From Curvibacter sp. GWA2_64_110 (lineage in GTDB: Bacteria; Pseudomonadota; Gammaproteobacteria; Burkholderiales; Burkholderiaceae_C), in assembly GCA_001797315.1 (NCBI GenBank), contig MGPC01000021.1, forward strand, positions 62,001 to 126,000: DNA of 64,000 nt, in the 5' to 3' direction. The position numbers and the translations under genes are program-made. The notes beneath the pieces are model-generated. The model ran no database searches and was not told where the DNA came from. It was given only the letters and a program-made list of their open reading frames with translations. Positions 47,506-57,303 of this stretch are shown here, one piece after another (the first letter of the stretch is position 1; each line of letters starts with the position of its first letter).

Positions 47506-48045
47506 TCACTTGAGCAAGGCGGCAAAGGTCTGCCGCAACTTGACCACCTTGGGCGCGACGACAAAGGCGCAGTAGCCCTGGTTCGGGTGCTGCTCGAAAT
47601 AGTCCTGGTGGTAGGCCTCGGCCGGCCAGTAGTTGGAAAGCGGCAGCACCTCGGTCACGATCGGGGCGTCGAAGGCGCGCGCCGCCTCCAGCTCGCGGAT
47701 CAGGTCTTTCGCCACCTGTTCCTGCTCGGGTGTCGAGAAGTAGATGGCGCTGCGGTACTGGGTGCCGACATCGTTGCCCTGGCGGTTGGGCGTGGTCGGA
47801 TCGTGGATGACAAAAAAGATCTCCAGCAGCTGGCGTGCGCTCACCTGCGCCGGGTCGTAAGTCAGGCGCACCACCTCGTTGTGGCCGGTGTCGCCGCTGC
47901 AGACCTGCTCGTAGCTCGGCCGCGCCAGATGGCCGTTGCTGTAGCCGTTTTCCACGTCGACCACACCGCGCACCCGCACGAACACCGCCTCGGTGCACCA
48001 GAAGCAGCCACCGCCAAGGGTGAGAATGGGCAGGGAATCCGGCAT
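47506..48045 (-). CDS. msrA: Peptide methionine sulfoxide reductase MsrA
   Basis: This is a 179-residue enzyme that reduces methionine-S-sulfoxide in proteins. The active Cys is in GGGCFWCTEAVF, and the EQVCSGDTGHNEVVRLTYDP region is typical. Length and start (MPDSLPILTLGGGCFW) match the family. It precedes the zinc ABC genes by 10 bp, so it may share a transcript with them. Just upstream lies the MITE-like element at 48084-48349, whose insertion may have changed its promoter. Confidence 0.94.
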   Translation of the reverse strand: MPDSLPILTLGGGCFWCTEAVFVRVRGVVDVENGYSNGHLARPSYEQVCSGDTGHNEVVRLTYDPAQVSARQLLEIFFVIHDPTTPNRQGNDVGTQYRSAIYFSTPEQEQVAKDLIRELEAARAFDAPIVTEVLPLSNYWPAEAYHQDYFEQHPNQGYCAFVVAPKVVKLRQTFAALLK

Positions 48046-48083
48046 GGCAGGCGCTCCGTTGAATCGACAGGTGCTGCATCTTA

Positions 48084-48349
48084 GAGCCTGTTCACAGTTT
48101 CACAGGGGTCGCGTTAGGACGCAATCGGAATGAGTTGGCCGCCAACATTCCGCCGCATGGGCTGATGCCCATGCAAGGGATTTGGTGGACAAATCACCCG
48201 ATTTCGCCCCACCCCGAAGGGCAAGCATCTGGCCGGGCGGTCTGCGGCGTTGCAAAGCCTCGCCGGGCATTAGCCCGGCTTCGTTTTGCGCCTTGCATCC
48301 CATCCCGGCAAGGTACTTGCGCGGCCCCTGTGAAACTGTGAACAGGCTC
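48084..48349. mobile_element. MITE-like element with 30-bp inverted repeats
   Basis: The ends GAGCCTGTTCACAG... (48084-48113) and their reverse complement (48320-48349) match over 30 bp with one mismatch, and TTA flanks both sides (48081-48083, 48350-48352), as a 3-bp target duplication. The 266-bp body has no transposase. The GAGCCTGTT end and the TNA-type duplication recall the IS5 family (IS1031 group), which would mobilise it in trans. Only small frames (for example 67 residues on the minus strand) are inside. Confidence 0.72.
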
Positions 48350-48437
48350 TTAATGAGTGCCCGCCGTGCCTGCCGGCTTTACGGAAGATTTACCTCTCGC
48401 TTGCCGGCCGCTCGCCTGGGCCGCTTAGGCTTGCGGC

Positions 48438-48466
48438 TTGACGGTTGGATGGCGAATCGCTACATT
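48438..48466 (+). promoter_or_regulatory. Sigma-70-type promoter for the tetR-RND operon
   Basis: TTGACG (48438-48443) and TACATT (48461-48466) are 17 bp apart. The following TTAATA...CATTAA around 48465-48486 has 5-bp inverted ends and could be the TetR operator. Both lie just before the ATG at 48490. Confidence 0.5.
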
Positions 48467-48489
48467 AATAACCCGTCAGTCATTAAATC

Positions 48490-49188
48490 ATGTCACCGAT
48501 CTCCAAACTCATCTCCGAGACCTGCAGCAAGGTGCAGGCCAAGCGCGAGCGCCGCAAGGAAGCCCGCCCGGGCGAACTGCTGGCCGCCGCGCTGGAGCTG
48601 TTTGTGGAAAAAGGCTTTGCGGCCACCAAGTCCGAAGAGGTGGCGCGCCGTGCCGGCGTCTCCAAGGGCACGCTGTTCCTCTATTACGCCAGCAAGGAAG
48701 AGCTGTTCAAGGCCGTGGTGCGCGACACCATTGCCGGCCGCTTCCCCGAATGGCATGCCGAATTCGATGCCTTCACCGGCAGCACCGCCGACATGCTGCG
48801 CTACGCCATGCAGAACTGGTGGCAGCGCGTAGGCGCCACCAGTGCCGCCGGCATCACCAAGCTGATGATGAGCGAGGCCAGCAACTTCCCCGAGCTGGCC
48901 GCCTTCTACCAGCAGGAGGTGATCGAACCCGGGCACGATCTGATCCGCCGCATCCTGCAGCGCGGCGTCGAACGCGGCGAGTTCCGTCCGCTCGACCTCG
49001 AACACGCCGTCTATGCGGTGCTGGCGCCGATGATCTTTCTCATGACCTGGAAGCATTCCTTTGGCGCCTGCGCCGGCAGCTGCGGGCTGCTGGTGCCCGA
49101 ACAATACCTCGACACCCAGGTCGACGTCATCCTTCACGGGCTGTGCGCCCCCGTCGCCCAGCCTGCCAACCCCAAAGAAAAGTCCTGA
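48490..49188 (+). CDS. TetR/AcrR-family regulator
   Basis: This is a 232-residue repressor with an N-terminal TetR helix-turn-helix (about 35-70: KSEEVARRAGVSKGTLFLYY) and a C-terminal ligand domain. It directly precedes the two RND pump genes on the same strand, 2 bp from the adaptor gene, so it probably represses its own operon. The inverted repeat near 48465-48486 is the likely operator. The inducer is unknown. Start at 48490 (MSPISKLISETCSKVQ) fits and is preceded by promoter-like DNA. Confidence 0.9.
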   Translation: MSPISKLISETCSKVQAKRERRKEARPGELLAAALELFVEKGFAATKSEEVARRAGVSKGTLFLYYASKEELFKAVVRDTIAGRFPEWHAEFDAFTGSTADMLRYAMQNWWQRVGATSAAGITKLMMSEASNFPELAAFYQQEVIEPGHDLIRRILQRGVERGEFRPLDLEHAVYAVLAPMIFLMTWKHSFGACAGSCGLLVPEQYLDTQVDVILHGLCAPVAQPANPKEKS

Positions 49189-49190
49189 AG

Positions 49191-50366
49191 ATGAAACGCT
49201 GGATCAAATGGGGCCTGATCGCTCTGGTCGTGCTGGCGCTGGCCATCGGCATCATCCGTGCACTGGCCGCGCGCAAGGCCCAGCAGGCCGCCCTGGCGCT
49301 GCAAACGGCGCAGAGCGCACAGACCGTGGTCGAACTCGGCGCCAGCGACGTGCTGACGGTCAAGCCACAGGAACTCACCCGCGGCCTGCCGGTCTCGGGC
49401 ACGCTCAAGGCGGTGAACGCCGCCTTCGTCAAGGCGCGCGTGGCCGGCGAACTGCAGGAACTCAAGGTGCGCGAAGGCGACAGCGTGAAGGCTGGGCAAC
49501 TGCTCGGCCGCATCGACCCGGCCGAATACGATGCCCGCCTGCGCCAGGCGCAGCAGCAGGCCGATGCGGCGCAGGCGCAGATCGACATCGCGCAGCGCCA
49601 GTACGACAACAACAAGGCCCTGGTAGACCAGGGTTTCATCTCCAAGACCGCGCTCGACACCTCGCTGGCCAACCTGAACGGCGCGCGCGCCAGCCACCTG
49701 GCGGCCGTGGCGGCGGCCGACGTGGCGCGCAAGAGCGCGACCGACACCCGGTTGCTGGCCCCGATCAGCGGCCAGGTGGCGCAACGCCTGGCGCAGCCGG
49801 GCGAACGCGTGGCGGTGGATGCGCGCATCGTGGAAATCGTCGACCTGTCGCGCCTGGAGATCGAAGCGCCCCTGAGCCCGGCCGACACGCTGGACGTGCG
49901 CGTCGGCCAGGAAGCCCAGCTGCAGATCGAGGGCAGCACCCAGCCGGTGGCCGCACGCGTGGTGCGCATCAACCCGAGCACCCAGGCCGGCAGCCGCAGC
50001 GTGCTGGTCTACCTCGGCCTGGCCTCGACGACCGGCCTGCGCCAGGGTCTGTTTGCCCAAGGCACGCTCGGCACCGCCAAGCGCACGGCACTGGCCGTGC
50101 CGGTGAGCGCCGTGCGCACCGACAAACCGGCCCCCTATGTGCAGGTGGTCGACCGGCAGCAGGTGAAGCACCAGACCGTCACCCTGGGCGAGCGCGGTGA
50201 GGCCGGCAGCCAGGCCATGGTCGCCGTGACCGGCGTGGCCGAGAACAGCATGGTGCTGGCCGGTACGGTCGGCACGCTGCGCGAAGGCACACTGGTGAAG
50301 TTCACCGCGCCAGCCGCTGCGGCCGCCAGCCCGGTCACGCCCCCTGCCTCTGCCCCGGTGCGCTAA
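49191..50366 (+). CDS. RND efflux periplasmic adaptor (MFP)
   Basis: This is a membrane-fusion protein of 391 residues. A single N-terminal helix (about 5-25) anchors it, followed by biotinyl-lipoyl-like halves (VKARVAGELQELKVREGDSVKAGQ), an alpha-helical hairpin (QQQADAAQAQIDIAQRQYD) and beta-barrel domains. It lies between the regulator and the pump gene (3 bp), as in Mex/Acr operons. It should link the inner-membrane pump to an outer-membrane channel, which is not encoded next to it; the tolC at 54.6 kb may serve. Confidence 0.92.
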   Translation: MKRWIKWGLIALVVLALAIGIIRALAARKAQQAALALQTAQSAQTVVELGASDVLTVKPQELTRGLPVSGTLKAVNAAFVKARVAGELQELKVREGDSVKAGQLLGRIDPAEYDARLRQAQQQADAAQAQIDIAQRQYDNNKALVDQGFISKTALDTSLANLNGARASHLAAVAAADVARKSATDTRLLAPISGQVAQRLAQPGERVAVDARIVEIVDLSRLEIEAPLSPADTLDVRVGQEAQLQIEGSTQPVAARVVRINPSTQAGSRSVLVYLGLASTTGLRQGLFAQGTLGTAKRTALAVPVSAVRTDKPAPYVQVVDRQQVKHQTVTLGERGEAGSQAMVAVTGVAENSMVLAGTVGTLREGTLVKFTAPAAAAASPVTPPASAPVR

Positions 50367-50369
50367 ACC

Positions 50370-53300
50370 ATGTGGTTCACCCGCGTCAGCCTCAAGAACC
50401 CGGTGTTCGCCACCATGGTGATGCTGGCCTTCGTCGTGCTGGGCCTGTTCTCCTACCAGCGCCTGCAGGTGGACCAGTTTCCCAATGTCGACTTTCCCGT
50501 GGTGGTGGTGACCACCGAGTACCCGGGCGCCTCGCCCGAGATCGTGGAGAGCGAGGTCAGCAAGAAGATCGAGGAAGGCGTCAACTCGATCGCCGGCATC
50601 AATGCCCTGACCTCGCGCAGCTACGAAGGCCAGTCGGTGGTGATCATCGAATTCCAACTGCACATCGACGGCCGCAAGGCGGCCGAGGACGTGCGCGAGA
50701 AGGTCGCCTCGATCCGGCCCAACCTGCGCACCGAGGTCAAGGAGCCGCGCGTGCTGCGCTTCGACCCGGCCAACCGCGCCATCTGGTCGCTGGCCGTGTT
50801 GCCCGACAACAGCCAGGGCAAGCAACTGAGCGCGGTTGAACTGACCAACTGGGCCGACCAGGTGCTCAAGAAACGGCTGGAGAACGTGCGCGGCGTCGGC
50901 GCCGTCACGCTGGTGGGTGCCACCAAGCGTGAGATCAACATCTACCTCAGGCCCCAGGCGCTGGAGGCTTTCGGCATCACCCCCGACCAGGTGGTGGCGG
51001 CGGTGAAGAGCGAGAACCAGGATCTGCCGCTGGGCGCGGTGCGTTCCTTGCAACAGGAGCTGATGGTGCAGGTGGATGCGCGCATGCAGCGGCCGGAAGA
51101 CTTCGCCCGCATCATCGTGACGCGCAAGGGCACGACGCCGATCCGGCTCGGCCAGGTGGCCACCGTGCAGGACGGCGCGCAGGAAATCGACACGCTGGCG
51201 CTCTACAACGGCCAGCGCACGCTGCTGGCCTCGGTGCAGAAATCGCAGGACGAGAACACCATCGCCGTGATCGACGGCCTCACGCGCGCCGTGGCCGAGC
51301 TGCAGCCGCTGCTGCCGCCCGGCGTGCGGCTGGAACCCATCACCGACGGCTCGCGCCCGATCCGCGTGGCGGTGGACAACGTGCGCCGCACCTTGGTCGA
51401 GGGCGCCATCCTGACGGTGCTGATCGTCTTCCTGTTCCTGAACTCCTGGCGCTCCACCGTCATCACCGGGCTGACGCTGCCGATCGCGCTGATCGGCACC
51501 TTCCTGTTCATGAACCTGTTCGGCTTCACCATCAACATGATCACGCTGATGGCGCTCTCGCTGTGCGTGGGCCTGCTGATCGACGACGCCATCGTGGTGC
51601 GCGAGAACATCGTGCGCCACGTGCAGATGGGCAAGACGCCCTACCAGGCCTCGCTCGACGGCACGCAGGAAATCGGCCTGGCGGTGCTGGCCACCACCTT
51701 CTCCATCGTCGCCGTGTTCCTGCCGATCGGCTTCATGGGCGGCATCATCGGCAAGTTCTTCCACGAGTTCGGCATCACCATCGTGGCCGCGGTGCTGATC
51801 TCGATGTTCGTCAGCTTCACGCTCGACCCCATGCTGTCGTCGATCTGGCACGACCCGAGCATCGACACCCATGGCCAGAATCTGCCGCCGGTGACGCTGT
51901 ACGACAAGACCATCGGCCGCGTCACCGGCTGGTTCGACCGCACCACCGAGAGCCTGGCCGAGGCCTACCAGGGCATTCTGCGCTGGTCGCTGGCGCACAA
52001 GCCCACCACGTTGCTGCTGGCTGTTGCCATCTTCGTGCTCAGCATCTTCATGGTGCCGCTGCTGGGCACCGAGTTCGTGCCCAAGGCCGATTTCTCGGAA
52101 ACCACGGTCAACTTCTACACCCCGGTCGGCTCCTCGCTGGAGGTGACCGAGGCCAAGGCACGCCAGGTGCAGGACATCATTCGCGAATTCCCCGAGGTGC
52201 GCTACACCCTGGCCACGCTCAACACCGGCAACGCACTCGGCAAGAACTACGGCAGCATCTACGTGCGACTGGTGGACCGCAAGGCGCGCACCCGCAACGT
52301 AGACCAGATGTCGGCCGTGTTGCGCGAACGCCTGAAACAGGTGCCCGGCATCACCGTCACCCATGCCGGCCTGCTCGACGCGGTCGGCGGGCAAAAACAG
52401 ATCGAGTTCTCGCTGCAGGGCTCCGACCTCAAGGAGCTGGAGCGCCTGACCGTGCTGGTGATGGACAGGATCCGCGACATCCCCGGCCTGGTGGACCTGG
52501 ACTCCAGCGCCAAGCCCAACAAGCCGACCATCGAGGTCGACATCCAGCGCGACGCCGCCACCGACCTCGGCCTGAACGTCAACCAGATCGCCAGCACGCT
52601 GCGCATCCTGGTAGCCGGCCAGACGGTGGGCAACTGGCGCGCCAGCGACGACCAGACCTACGACGTCAATGTGCGCTTGAGTCCCGACGCCCGCAACACG
52701 CTGCAGGACCTGGAGCGCCTGCCCTTCACGCTGGGCAGCAACACCGACGGCAGCTCGCGCGTGGTGCGCCTGAACCAGGTTGCCACGCTGCATGAGAGCA
52801 CCGGCTCCAACCAGATCAACCGGCGCGATCTGACGCGCGAGGTGGCCATCAACGGCAACGTCTACAACCGCTCCGGCGGCGAGGTATCGAACGACATCCG
52901 CCGTGCACTGGAGGGCATCAGCTTCCCGCCGGGCTACCGCTACGCGTTCAGCGGTTCGACCAAGAACATGGCCGAATCGTTCGGTTATGCCCTCTCGGCG
53001 CTGGCGCTGGCCATCGTCTTCATCTACATGATCCTGGCCAGCCAGTTCAAGAGCTTCTTCCAGCCGCTGGCGCTGATGACCTCGCTGCCGCTCACCCTGA
53101 TCGGCGTGGTGCTGGCGCTGCTGATGTTCGGCTCCACGCTCTCGATGTTCTCCATCATCGGTGTCGTCATGCTGATGGGCCTGGTGACCAAGAACGCCAT
53201 TCTGCTGGTGGACTTCGCCATCCGCGCCCGCGAAGAGGGCATGGAACGGGCGGATGCCCTGCTGATGGCGGCACGTGTGCGGCTGCGCCCGATCCTGATG

Positions 53301-53504
53301 ACCACCCTGGCCATGATCTTCGGCATGGTGCCGCTGGCCTTCGCCCTGACCGAGGGCTCCGAGCAGCGCGCCCCCATGGGCCAGGCGGTGATCGGCGGCG
53401 TCATCACCTCCTCGCTCTTGACCCTGGTGGTGGTGCCTGTGGTCTACTGCTACATGGACGATGTGAGCCAGTGGCTGCGTCGGCGCTGGGGCGCCAAACA
53501 CTGA
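50370..53504 (+). CDS. RND multidrug efflux pump, inner-membrane subunit
   Basis: This is a 1044-residue proton-driven transporter of the HAE1/AcrB group with 12 helices and two large periplasmic loops. The proton-relay Asp pair is in [16 protein letters not shown] (helix 4), and the second half has [15 protein letters not shown]. Full length is normal and there is no frameshift. With the adaptor it would export drugs, solvents or metabolites. The 1555-residue frame on the opposite strand is a shadow of this gene. Confidence 0.95.
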   Translation: MWFTRVSLKNPVFATMVMLAFVVLGLFSYQRLQVDQFPNVDFPVVVVTTEYPGASPEIVESEVSKKIEEGVNSIAGINALTSRSYEGQSVVIIEFQLHIDGRKAAEDVREKVASIRPNLRTEVKEPRVLRFDPANRAIWSLAVLPDNSQGKQLSAVELTNWADQVLKKRLENVRGVGAVTLVGATKREINIYLRPQALEAFGITPDQVVAAVKSENQDLPLGAVRSLQQELMVQVDARMQRPEDFARIIVTRKGTTPIRLGQVATVQDGAQEIDTLALYNGQRTLLASVQKSQDENTIAVIDGLTRAVAELQPLLPPGVRLEPITDGSRPIRVAVDNVRRTLVEGAILTVLIVFLFLNSWRSTVITGLTLPIALIGTFLFMNLFGFTINMITLMALSLCVGLLIDDAIVVRENIVRHVQMGKTPYQASLDGTQEIGLAVLATTFSIVAVFLPIGFMGGIIGKFFHEFGITIVAAVLISMFVSFTLDPMLSSIWHDPSIDTHGQNLPPVTLYDKTIGRVTGWFDRTTESLAEAYQGILRWSLAHKPTTLLLAVAIFVLSIFMVPLLGTEFVPKADFSETTVNFYTPVGSSLEVTEAKARQVQDIIREFPEVRYTLATLNTGNALGKNYGSIYVRLVDRKARTRNVDQMSAVLRERLKQVPGITVTHAGLLDAVGGQKQIEFSLQGSDLKELERLTVLVMDRIRDIPGLVDLDSSAKPNKPTIEVDIQRDAATDLGLNVNQIASTLRILVAGQTVGNWRASDDQTYDVNVRLSPDARNTLQDLERLPFTLGSNTDGSSRVVRLNQVATLHESTGSNQINRRDLTREVAINGNVYNRSGGEVSNDIRRALEGISFPPGYRYAFSGSTKNMAESFGYALSALALAIVFIYMILASQFKSFFQPLALMTSLPLTLIGVVLALLMFGSTLSMFSIIGVVMLMGLVTKNAILLVDFAIRAREEGMERADALLMAARVRLRPILMTTLAMIFGMVPLAFALTEGSEQRAPMGQAVIGGVITSSLLTLVVVPVVYCYMDDVSQWLRRRWGAKH

Positions 53505-53556
53505 GCGCCGGTAAAATTTTCCAGGATGATCTAAAATACCCCATGGAGTATATGAA

Positions 53557-54231
53557 ATGAACTTCGAACAAGCCCGCTTCAACATGATCGAGCAGCAGAT
53601 CCGCCCCTGGAACGTGCTCGACACCGAGGTGCTGGAACTGCTGTCGGCAGTCAAGCGCGAAGACTTCGTGCCGCCGGCGCACAAGGCGCTGGCCTTCGCC
53701 GACATGGAACTGCCGCTGCGCCCGGGCGAGGAAGCCCTGCGCCTGGGCCAGTGCATGCTGGCACCCAAGGTCGAAGCCCGCATGCTGCAGGACCTGGCCA
53801 TTCAGCCCACCGAGAAGGTGCTGGAGATCGGCACCGGCTCCGGCTACATGGCCGCCCTGCTGGCGCAACGCGCCCAGCGCGTCATTTCGCTGGAGATCGA
53901 GCCCGAACTGGTGACCCTGGCACGCGCCAACCTGCAGAAGGCCGGCATCCTCAACGCCGAAGTGCGCCAGGGCGATGGAGCCAAGGGCGTGCCGGTCGAA
54001 GGTCCGTTCGACGTCATCGTGCTCAGCGGCTCGGTGGCCGAAGTGCCGCACAAGCTGCTGGAGCACCTCAAGCGCGGCGGCCGCCTGATGGCCATCGTGG
54101 GCGAAGCCCCGGTGATGCGCGCCACCCTGATCACCCGCACCGGCGAGGCCGAATACCGCACCAGCCAGGACTGGGACACGGTAGCGCCGCGCCTGCTGAA
54201 CTTTCCCGAACACCCGCGTTTCAACTTCTGA
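53557..54231 (+). CDS. pcm: Protein-L-isoaspartate O-methyltransferase family protein
   Basis: This is a SAM-dependent methyltransferase of 224 residues of the Pcm family, which repairs isoaspartyl residues. The SAM-binding motif is VLEIGTGSGYMAALLA. The N-terminus FEQARFNMIEQQIRPW is like the shorter betaproteobacterial form, in which activity on isoaspartate is less certain. A rhodanese gene and tolC follow on the same strand, an order common in Burkholderiales. The 52-bp gap upstream contains an AT-rich promoter-like stretch (TAAAATTTTCC). Confidence 0.87.
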   Translation: MNFEQARFNMIEQQIRPWNVLDTEVLELLSAVKREDFVPPAHKALAFADMELPLRPGEEALRLGQCMLAPKVEARMLQDLAIQPTEKVLEIGTGSGYMAALLAQRAQRVISLEIEPELVTLARANLQKAGILNAEVRQGDGAKGVPVEGPFDVIVLSGSVAEVPHKLLEHLKRGGRLMAIVGEAPVMRATLITRTGEAEYRTSQDWDTVAPRLLNFPEHPRFNF

Positions 54232-54258
54232 GGCGGCTCTCTCAGCGGCCGTACGACC

Positions 54259-54600
54259 ATGATCGAACACATCCACCCCGGCGATCTCCCTGCCTGGATC
54301 GAAAAAATGAAAGCGCACGGCCAGCCGCTGGTGCTGGACGTGCGCGAACCTTTCGAGCTGCAGCAGGCCAGCATCAAACCCGATGGTTTCGAGCTGGTGC
54401 ACATCCCGATGGGGGTGATCCCGCCGCGCCTGAACGAGCTCGACCCCGGCCGGCCGGTCGCATGCATGTGCCACCACGGCGGGCGCAGCATGCAGGTGGC
54501 GGCCTTTCTGGAAAACCGCGGTTTCAAACACGTGGCCAACATCAGTGGCGGCATCAATGCCTGGTCGGTCCAGGTCGACCCCAGCGTGCCGCGCTACTGA
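54259..54600 (+). CDS. Rhodanese-like sulphurtransferase
   Basis: This is a single-domain rhodanese protein of 113 residues. The catalytic loop is CMCHHGGRSMQVA with the persulphide Cys at its beginning; the CxxxxG(R) pattern is complete. The N-terminal part LVLDVREPFELQQA is the other family hallmark. It lies 27 bp after pcm and 37 bp ahead of tolC. It is thought to carry sulphur in the cytoplasm, but the acceptor here is unknown. Confidence 0.92.
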   Translation: MIEHIHPGDLPAWIEKMKAHGQPLVLDVREPFELQQASIKPDGFELVHIPMGVIPPRLNELDPGRPVACMCHHGGRSMQVAAFLENRGFKHVANISGGINAWSVQVDPSVPRY

Positions 54601-54637
54601 ACCACCGCCTTCCATTTCCGAGCCCCAAAGGACGATC

Positions 54638-55972
54638 ATGAAAACCTTCCGCCTGCTGCCCCTGACGCTTGCCGTTGGCGCTGCCCTGGCCCTGCCCGTG
54701 CGAGCCCAAAGTCTGCTGGACCTGTACGAATCGGCGCGTGGCTACGATGCGGCCTACCAGTCGGCCAAGGCCCAGTACGACGCCAATCTGTACAAGGCCG
54801 CGCAGGCCAAGGCCACCTTGCTGCCCACGGTTGGCCTGTCCGCCTCGGCGTCCAACACCAGCCTCAATTACGAGACGGTCAACCCAGGCCCGGTTCCAGC
54901 CAACCGCAGCTTCGACAATCAGAGCACCTCAGTCAGCCTGAGCCAGCCCCTGTACCGTCCGGCCAACCTGGCCAGCTACGAGCAAGGCAAGCGCCAAGCC
55001 GACCTGGCCGAAGCCCAATTGCGGGCGGCCGAGCAGGACCTGATCGTGCGCATCAGCCAGGCCTACTTTGACGTGCTCAATGCACAGGACACGCTGGCTT
55101 TCGTCGGGGCGCAAAAAACCGCCGTGGCCGAGCAACTGGCTTCGGCCAAGCGCAACTTCGAGGTTGGCACGGCCACCATCACCGACACGCGCGAGGCACA
55201 GGCCCGTTATGACCTGGTGATTGCACAGGAAATCGCCGCCGAAAACGACCTGCGCGTGAAGAAACTGGCGCTTGACCAGCTGGTCGGCAAGAGCGGCACG
55301 GCGCCGAAACCGCTGGCCGCGGCCGAACTGCCAGCCCTGCTGCCGGCCGATGTCAGCGTCTGGGTCGATCAGTCGCAGGACATCCACCCCGCCGTCAAGC
55401 AGGCCCGGATTGCGTTTGACGTCGCCAAGCTGGAAACCGAAAAGGCCGTGGCAGGCCACAAGCCCACGCTGGACCTGACCGCCAGCTACAACCTCAACAG
55501 CAACGTGGGCGGCACCTCGCTGGCAACCACGTCCAGCCGGACCAACAGCTCGGCGGTCGGCGTCAGCTTCAACCTGCCTCTGTTCGCCGGCTTTGCCACG
55601 CAGAACCGCGTGCGCGAAACCCTGTCGCTGGAAGAAAAAGCCCGCGCCGATCTGGAAAACGCCCAGCGCACGGTGGCACAAGGGACACGCGCGGCCTACT
55701 TCGGTGTCGTCTCCGGTCTGGGCCAGGTCAAGGCGCTGCAGGCCGCCGAGGCTTCCAGCCAGAGTGCCCTGGACGCCAACAAGCTGGGCTACCAGGTCGG
55801 TGTGCGCATCAACATCGACGTGCTGAACTCGCAAAGCCAGCTCTACCAGACCAAACGCGACCTGTCCAAGGCGCGCTACGACGTGCTGGTCGGCGGCCTC
55901 AAGCTGCGCCAGGCCAACGGCTCGCTCAAGACCGACGATCTACAGGGCGTCAACGCCCTGCTGGCCAAGTAA
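54638..55972 (+). CDS. tolC: TolC-family outer-membrane channel
   Basis: This is an outer-membrane export channel of 444 residues of the TolC family (the type-I secretion branch). The signal peptide is cleaved after PVRAQ; the mature part starts SLLDLYESARGYDAAYQSAKAQ as in TolC. The two repeated helical halves are visible (KQARIAFDVAKLETEKAVAGHKPTLDL in the second), ending LLAK. It lies downstream of pcm and the rhodanese and converges with waaA. It may serve the RND pump 1 kb upstream and type-I secretion. Confidence 0.92.
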   Translation: MKTFRLLPLTLAVGAALALPVRAQSLLDLYESARGYDAAYQSAKAQYDANLYKAAQAKATLLPTVGLSASASNTSLNYETVNPGPVPANRSFDNQSTSVSLSQPLYRPANLASYEQGKRQADLAEAQLRAAEQDLIVRISQAYFDVLNAQDTLAFVGAQKTAVAEQLASAKRNFEVGTATITDTREAQARYDLVIAQEIAAENDLRVKKLALDQLVGKSGTAPKPLAAAELPALLPADVSVWVDQSQDIHPAVKQARIAFDVAKLETEKAVAGHKPTLDLTASYNLNSNVGGTSLATTSSRTNSSAVGVSFNLPLFAGFATQNRVRETLSLEEKARADLENAQRTVAQGTRAAYFGVVSGLGQVKALQAAEASSQSALDANKLGYQVGVRINIDVLNSQSQLYQTKRDLSKARYDVLVGGLKLRQANGSLKTDDLQGVNALLAK

Positions 55973-55989
55973 GACCGCCTGTCCGCCCA

Positions 55990-57303
55990 TCAGGGGCGGA
56001 CCAGTTCCAGCACCGCGGCGACCGTGCGGTCGGCCGCACCGCGGTGCGCCAGCGCAAAGCGGCTGGCAGCTTCGGCCATGGCTGCCTGGCGCACCCCGTC
56101 GCTCACCAGCACCCGTGCAGCCTGCACCGCCTCGGCCAGCGAGGCGTGGCGCGTGGCGGCACCGGCCACCTGCGCCAGTTCAGCCGCCTCGCTGAAATTG
56201 AAGGTGTGCGGCCCCATCAGCACCGGGCAGCCGCAAGCGGCCGCCTCGATCAGGTTCTGCCCGCCCAAGGGCGCGAAGCTGCCGCCCAGCAAGGCCGCAT
56301 CGCTCAAGCCGTAGTACAGCGCCATCTCGCCCAGGGAATCGCCAAGCCAGATATCCGCCGCCTCGGGCTGCGCCCCCCACTGGCTGCGGCGCGACAGCGT
56401 GAAGCCCTGCGCCTTGATCAGCTCGGCCACCTCGTCGAAACGCTGCGGATGGCGCGGCACGATCAGCCACTGCACCGACTGGACCTGGTTTGCTACAGAA
56501 TCAGAAGCACCTGGCGCAGATCCGACAAGGCTGGAGGTCCGAAAAGACTTCAAGAGTTGCAGCAACTCCAGCTCCTCGCCTTCACGCGAGCTGGCAAACA
56601 TGAGCACCGGCCGGCCGACCGCGGCGCGCCAGGCGCGGCCCGCCGCCAGTTGCGCCGCATCGGGTGTGGCATCGAACTTGAGGTTGCCAAACACCCCCTG
56701 CACCGGCACCCCCAGTGCCGCAAAGCGGGCGGCGTCGTCCTGCGTCTGAGCCCATACCGCCGCCAGGCCGCGGTAGGCCGGCCTGGCGAGCCAGGACAGC
56801 CGCTGCGCCTGGCGCTGCGACTTGGCGCTCAGACGTGCATTGGCCAGCACCAACGGCACGTGGCGCTGCGCGCAGGCGGCAGCCAGATTGGGCCAGACCT
56901 CGGTCTCCATCAGGATGCCGATATGCGGCCTGAAGTGCACCAGAAAACGCTGCACCGCGCCCGGCGTATCCCACGGCAGCCAGACCTGCACATCACCCGG
57001 GCGCAGCAGGCTTTTGCCTTCGGCGCGGCCGGTGGCCGTGCCGTGGGTGAGCAGCAGGCGCATGCCGGGCCATTGCGCGCGCAGCCGGGCCAGCAGCACG
57101 GCGGCGGCACGGGTCTCGCCGAGCGAGACCGCATGCACCCAGACCGTCCGGCCGTCGGCTGGCAGTGGTGGCAGCGCGTAGCGGCCGAAGCGCTCCTCGA
57201 CCGCCTCCAGGTAGCCCGGCTCCTGTACGGCGCGGCGTGCGATCTTGCGTCGCAGCAGCGGCTGGGCCAGCAGCGCCAGCAGGGAATACAGCGCGCGCAT
57301 CAT
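55990..57303 (-). CDS. waaA: 3-deoxy-D-manno-octulosonic acid (Kdo) transferase
   Basis: This is a membrane-anchored glycosyltransferase of 437 residues that adds Kdo to lipid A precursor in LPS synthesis. Landmarks are a short N-terminal helix (MMRALYSLLALLAQPLL), WVHAVSLGETRAA, NARLSAKSQRQAQRLSWL and LLGGSFAPLGGQNLIEAAA. A start at 57303 or 57300 overlaps the waaC stop (ATGA). An additional loop of about 20 residues (VGSAPGASDSVANQV within) between EGEELELLQLL and LIVPRHPQRF is made by a dispersed repeat at 56492-56530. Confidence 0.93.
   Translation of the reverse strand: MMRALYSLLALLAQPLLRRKIARRAVQEPGYLEAVEERFGRYALPPLPADGRTVWVHAVSLGETRAAAVLLARLRAQWPGMRLLLTHGTATGRAEGKSLLRPGDVQVWLPWDTPGAVQRFLVHFRPHIGILMETEVWPNLAAACAQRHVPLVLANARLSAKSQRQAQRLSWLARPAYRGLAAVWAQTQDDAARFAALGVPVQGVFGNLKFDATPDAAQLAAGRAWRAAVGRPVLMFASSREGEELELLQLLKSFRTSSLVGSAPGASDSVANQVQSVQWLIVPRHPQRFDEVAELIKAQGFTLSRRSQWGAQPEAADIWLGDSLGEMALYYGLSDAALLGGSFAPLGGQNLIEAAACGCPVLMGPHTFNFSEAAELAQVAGAATRHASLAEAVQAARVLVSDGVRQAAMAEAASRFALAHRGAADRTVAAVLELVRP
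56492..56530 (+). repeat. Dispersed palindromic repeat inside waaA
   Basis: GCTACAGAATCAGAAGCACC heads the copy and CTGGCGCAGATCCGACAAGG ends it. Arms are less perfect than in other copies. It runs antisense to waaA and is translated in frame as an extra loop. Confidence 0.65.

Noticed and set aside
48100-48303. A 67-codon frame inside the MITE-like element.
   Set aside because: It lies wholly in the repeat element and does not resemble a transposase; probably not a gene.
49134-53801. A 1555-codon open frame on the minus strand across the RND pump genes.
   Set aside because: It is antisense to two well-supported genes, rich in His, Gln and Arg as expected from the complement of GC-rich codons, and has no recognisable domain.
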